64,000 nt of DNA from Piper betle. Its lineage: Eukaryota; Streptophyta; Magnoliopsida; Piperales; Piperaceae. The translations under genes were made by a program, and so were the position numbers. A model generated the notes under the pieces. It saw nothing but the letters and a program-made list of their open reading frames with translations. It was not told where the DNA came from and searched no databases. The stretch lies in the NCBI GenBank assembly GCA_033002965.1, contig JAURVB010003522.1:62001-126000 (forward strand). Reading direction: 5' to 3'. This document shows, one piece after another, positions 60,219-64,000 of this stretch. Every line of letters starts with the position of its first letter. Within the stretch, counting starts at the first letter, position 1.

Positions 60219-63200
60219 ATGTTCTTGATCGCACCACTCAACCAGAGCCATCTCCTACTTTATAACAGCTACCTCGTCGCCTCATCCTCGTATATCCCAC
60301 AGAATCAAACAATTGCAAGCAACCATACAGCAGATGCCGAGTCTCATATGCTGGCTATTTCAAGCGAAGTCTCTCTTTCAAAGCCTCTTCTTCCGACCCA
60401 CAACATAACTTCTACAAGTGATCAAGAACATGTCTCTATGCAGATACATGACGAGGAAGAGATTGTTGCAAGTGCAAACAACACCATTCCCACCGTTACA
60501 ACCTCGGTAAACACTTTTGCTCAACAACTTGGTTTCGTTCTGTTTTACTCTCTTTCAACAAATCCTCCAAATTCATTTATGGTTACCTTGTGTTTCAGTG
60601 TAATCGAAGTGAGCAAGTTATCAAAGAAGATGGCAAAAGGAATATGACCAACGTTGACAAACTACAAGCGGGCTTAGCGAAAGCTAGATCAGCTATTCAC
60701 CAAGCAGCTTTGTGGAAGAATTACACCTTCGAGGAAAACGAATTCGTGCCTAGAGGAGCAGTTTATCGGAATCCTTACGCATTTCACCAGTAATTAGCTA
60801 GTTTGATCTCTCTTCTCCCGCATCTGACCGACTTAGCGATACCATAAGTTGGTAATATCACGTAGAGACAAGGAACAAGCCATCGAAGTTGACTTGCTAA
60901 TTCGCCAACTTTACTGGTAGAATTGCAACTCAATTTTGATGCGCCAACATCATATAAGATTAATTAGTAGTGTTAGTCTGGTTTGTTTGTGTTACTCCTC
61001 AAAATCAGTTCACTCACAAATTGTTTTACAAAAGTTTCACATAGCCACTTATAAGCCTCCTTTCCCACCAACTCGTTTAGTGATAACCACAGCCACGGAA
61101 TCAATCAACCATGGCAAGGAGGAAGCCAGACTCAACCTCATTACCCTTGTCTATGATAAAGTATGATATTTCAATTTTGTATTTTTTACCTTTCCTACCT
61201 CTCTCTTTCTTTTGTGGGTTACCCCACAAAATGTATATAGGACCATGGTCTGCGAAGACATGACGTCCTCTGTTTTTTATTTCCGCTCGAGCTTATCTAT
61301 GCATTTCGAATGGACCATGTTACAAGCAGATATAATATCAAAACCCATATTAAACATAAATTCTAGTTTTATAAATGGATTCAATGAGATAGACTTGTAT
61401 TAATGAAAGGCCTTAATTGAATTAAGAGATAAAAAATAAAATATAACAATTTGATTATTTATTTATTTTATTATATTTTTATTGGTAGAGAATATCTTGA
61501 TTGATGAGCATGTGAACGAACAGGAGCTACATGGAGATGGAGAAGAGGTTCAAGGTGTGGACGTACAAGGAAGGGGACGCGCCGTTAGTACACGACGGGC
61601 CGGTGAACAATATATACGCGACGGAGGGGCAGTTTATCGACGAGATGGACGGCGCCGGAAAAAGCCCCTTCTCGGCCAAGCACCCGGAGGAGGCGCACGC
61701 CTTCTTCCTCCCCTTCAGCGTGGCCAAGGTGATATGGTTCGTGTACAAGCCCGTGACCAACTTCTCAAGGGACAGACTGCAACGTCTGGTGACGGATTAT
61801 GTCACCGTCATCTCCAACAAGTACCCTTACTGGAACAGAAGCCAAGGGGCCGACCATTTCTTGGTCTCTTGTCATGATTGGGTCAGTCACCTTTTTCTCT
61901 TTCATATACTATATTAGAGTGATCATGTTCTTGCGTATTCCTGGAGGTTTCTTCACAATACAAGATAAATCATAAAGTAAAGATTTTCAAAAGAAAAAAA
62001 TATTCAATTAAGATAAAAGAAATTAAGATTATCCCACGTTTTCGATGTCAATCGGGATGATCGGATTTGTTTCCGAGTCTATTTGTGCACCTGTGGTCCA
62101 TAGACTGCCAATTTGCCAAATATTTGTTTCCGAGTCTATTGGTGCACCTGTGATCCATAGACTTCCAATCTGCCAATTACTTTTAAGGAATGAATTTTTT
62201 CTTTTCTGAGCGTTTGGAAGGAATCATTTGATTCTAGCAGTTTTTCATACGAGGCGAGGCATATATGATCCCTACATAAGCAGACTGCAAAATTAAGTGG
62301 CATGTAGAGCATTAGATTTTTGTAAGGATTTTAATGCCCAATAATCAAATCGACGGGAAACTTTTTGGGTGTTTTTCCAACTTCAATGAGCTCTTTCCAA
62401 CCCTTTTGGCCAATAGCAAGCGACTCAATCGTCCTTAAAATTTTTGGTCTTTATTATTGCACTAATAGCTTATAAAAGTACCTTGACGTCAAGCTGACAT
62501 AAATGCACGATGACGAGCGTTAATATATTCAATTGTTTTTAGTAATTAATATATTTTTTAGTTATATTAGAAATGTCTAATATAAAGTTTTAGGTTCACT
62601 AATATAAAAGTCTTATAAGAAATTATAGTCAATATTTATTTGGATTCTAATTTATATCATATTTAAATATTTCTTATACAAATTAGAACTTTAGTTATTT
62701 TTCTAATTCAAGTAGGATTATTATTTATTCTTAATAAATATAAATATTGTAGACTATTTGCCATAATCCATGGTTATCAAATATAAGAATTTTTTTAACG
62801 TGTGTTATATTTTTGCTTTATGCTACCGTTTGCTCATATTTTTTGTAATTTTATTTTTCAACACTTAAGTAACAATGTCATGAATTAGTGGATCATCATT
62901 TTGGTCAATCATCATCTTGAGACCGGTTATTTTGACCGGGTATGAAATACCAATTTTTTTAAAATATTAATTTAACTAAATTTAAAAAGTAATATATTTT
63001 AATATTTTTTATTCTTTGACTCAACTAAATTATAAAACCTGTCAACAAAAAATTTTCAACTCAATCACTATCATTTTTTTTAATTTGTTAGGGGTTTGTG
63101 AAATTATGAATTTAATTTATATTATTTAAATAAATTAACAATATAAATAGTATTTCACTTTAAATAAAATTATATTTGTTGTTGAGTTTTAAGTGTAAAA

Positions 63201-63968
63201 TCTAATACGAATCTCTTCATCTTTTATATTAAGTCTGAGTTAGATTTACTTTTGCTCTCTATCGCAACATACCATTACTCACATGTAACGGCTAAATTGC
63301 AGGCCCCAAGCGTAACCATGGCCAACCCGGAGCTGTACAAGAACTTCATCAGAGTACTCTGCAACGCGAACACCTCGGAGGGCTTTCGTCCTGAGCGCGA
63401 CGTTGCCATGCCGGAAATCTACCTCCACTTCGGTCGCCTTTCCCAGCTCGGCGGCGGCGTCCCGCCCTCCAAGAAATCGATCCTCGCCTTCTTCTCCGGC
63501 GGCGACCACGGCCACATCCGAAAGATTTTGTTCCGGCATTGGAAGGGCAAGGACAGTGACGTTCAAGTGTACCAGTACCTTCCCAAGGGCGTCAACTACA
63601 CGAGAATGATGGGCACAAGCAAGTTCTGCCTCTGCCCAAGTGGGTTTGAGGTGGCCAGCCCAAGGGTCCCCGAGGCCATCTACACCGGCTGTGTTCCCGT
63701 CATCATCTCCGACAACTACTCTCTTCCATTCGCCGACGTACTCGATTGGAGCAAGTTCACTGTTCATATTCCTGTTGAGAGGATACCAGAGATAAAGACT
63801 ATTTTGCAAGCAATTCCCATGAGGAGGTACCTCGCTCTGCATAGAAGGATCATGGCGGTTCAGAGGCACTTCGTCCTCAATAGGCCGGCTCGGAGGTACG
63901 ATGTGACCCACATGATCCTTCACTCCATTTGGTTGAGGCGGCTCAATCTTCGCCTACCCCACCAATAG
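60219..63968 (+). CDS. GT47 exostosin-family glycosyltransferase, gene B (4 exons, 500 aa)
   Basis: Exons are 60219-60506, 60599-60789, 61524-61881 and 63303-63968 (stop TAG). Introns of 92, 734 and 1421 bp have donors GTAAAC, GTAATT and GTCAGT, acceptors TTTCAG, ACAG and TGCAG, and phases 0, 2, 0, the same as gene A. Domains: a Thr/Ser-rich stem with four N-glycosylation sequons (NQT, NHT, NIT, NNT), a [20 protein letters not shown] junction, [11 protein letters not shown] ending exon 3, [13 protein letters not shown] (295-307), [33 protein letters not shown] and C-terminal HSIWLRRLN. It should be a Golgi glycosyltransferase of the At5g03795/At3g07620/XGD1 group acting on a wall polysaccharide; the sugar cannot be read. 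With the start at 60219 no clear membrane anchor is encoded. ATG at 60155 gives one ([16 protein letters not shown]) but in another frame that stops at 60265. The last exon is strikingly GC-rich. Confidence 0.9.
62065..62178. repeat. 57-bp tandem duplication in intron 3 of gene B
   Basis: ATTTGTTTCCGAGTCTATT begins at 62065 and again at 62122; the units also share GTGCACCTGTG(G/A)TCCATAGACT and CCAAT(T/C)TGCCAA. Few differences, so a fairly recent duplication. No effect on the splice sites. Confidence 0.88.
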
Positions 63969-64000
63969 CTAGCATTCACTTTCAATTTCGCATTGTTGTC

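Noticed and set aside
63279..63923. 214-codon minus frame opposite the last exon of gene B
   Set aside because: Shadow of a GC-rich exon; the plus strand carries the GT47 motifs.

Overview
The window looks like repeat-rich nuclear DNA of a flowering plant. It has AT-rich introns with canonical GT..AG junctions, copia, gypsy, TRIM, hAT, CACTA, MULE-like and RTE elements nested in one another, and GC-rich exons (notably the last exon at 63.3-64.0 kb) that lean towards a monocot. I cannot name the species. No tRNA, rRNA, CRISPR or prokaryotic-type operon was seen.

Only two convincing host genes are present. Both encode plant GT47 (exostosin-family) glycosyltransferases: gene A on the minus strand (18666-22216) and gene B on the plus strand (60219-63968). 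I rebuilt both by splice junction. They share the same four-exon layout, intron phases 0, 2, 0 and the same GTCAGT donor after the conserved CHDW. They are most simply diverged local duplicates, transcribed away from each other and separated by 38 kb that is largely transposon nest. Gene A predicts 470 aa with a clear N-terminal signal anchor. Gene B predicts 500 aa from 60219, but its likely signal anchor lies just upstream in another frame.

Layout. 0-12 kb: several copies of one LTR family of up to 2.83 kb (TG..CA ends, 5-bp target duplications, no partner LTR), one holding a TRIM and one holding a 2-kb hAT derivative; a minus-strand copia relic follows at 8.5-9.6 kb. 15.3-18.3 kb: a decayed CACTA transposase and CACTA right end, just 3' of gene A. 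24.5-28.9 kb: a 4.4-kb hAT element with perfect 8-bp target duplications and a broken transposase. 29-34 kb: tandem repeats, an RTE LINE relic and a short solo LTR. 34.8-38.5 kb: copia gag split by a 2834-bp solo LTR. 38.8-39.6 kb: another hAT-like element. 47.2-57.4 kb: a stack in which an old copia relic is split by a TRIM (itself split by a 2835-bp solo LTR) and by a 4.3-kb LTR element.

The most unusual object is that 4.3-kb LTR element (53117-57410). Its copia-type LTRs and perfect 5-bp target duplication enclose copia gag and pol scraps, a stretch of gypsy integrase, and a copy of cytosolic ribosomal protein S2 (uS5) whose two parts are in circularly permuted order. Other points of note are a MULE-like foldback 0.44 kb upstream of gene B, a hAT derivative that carries half of an LTR, and TRIM elements in full and solo form.
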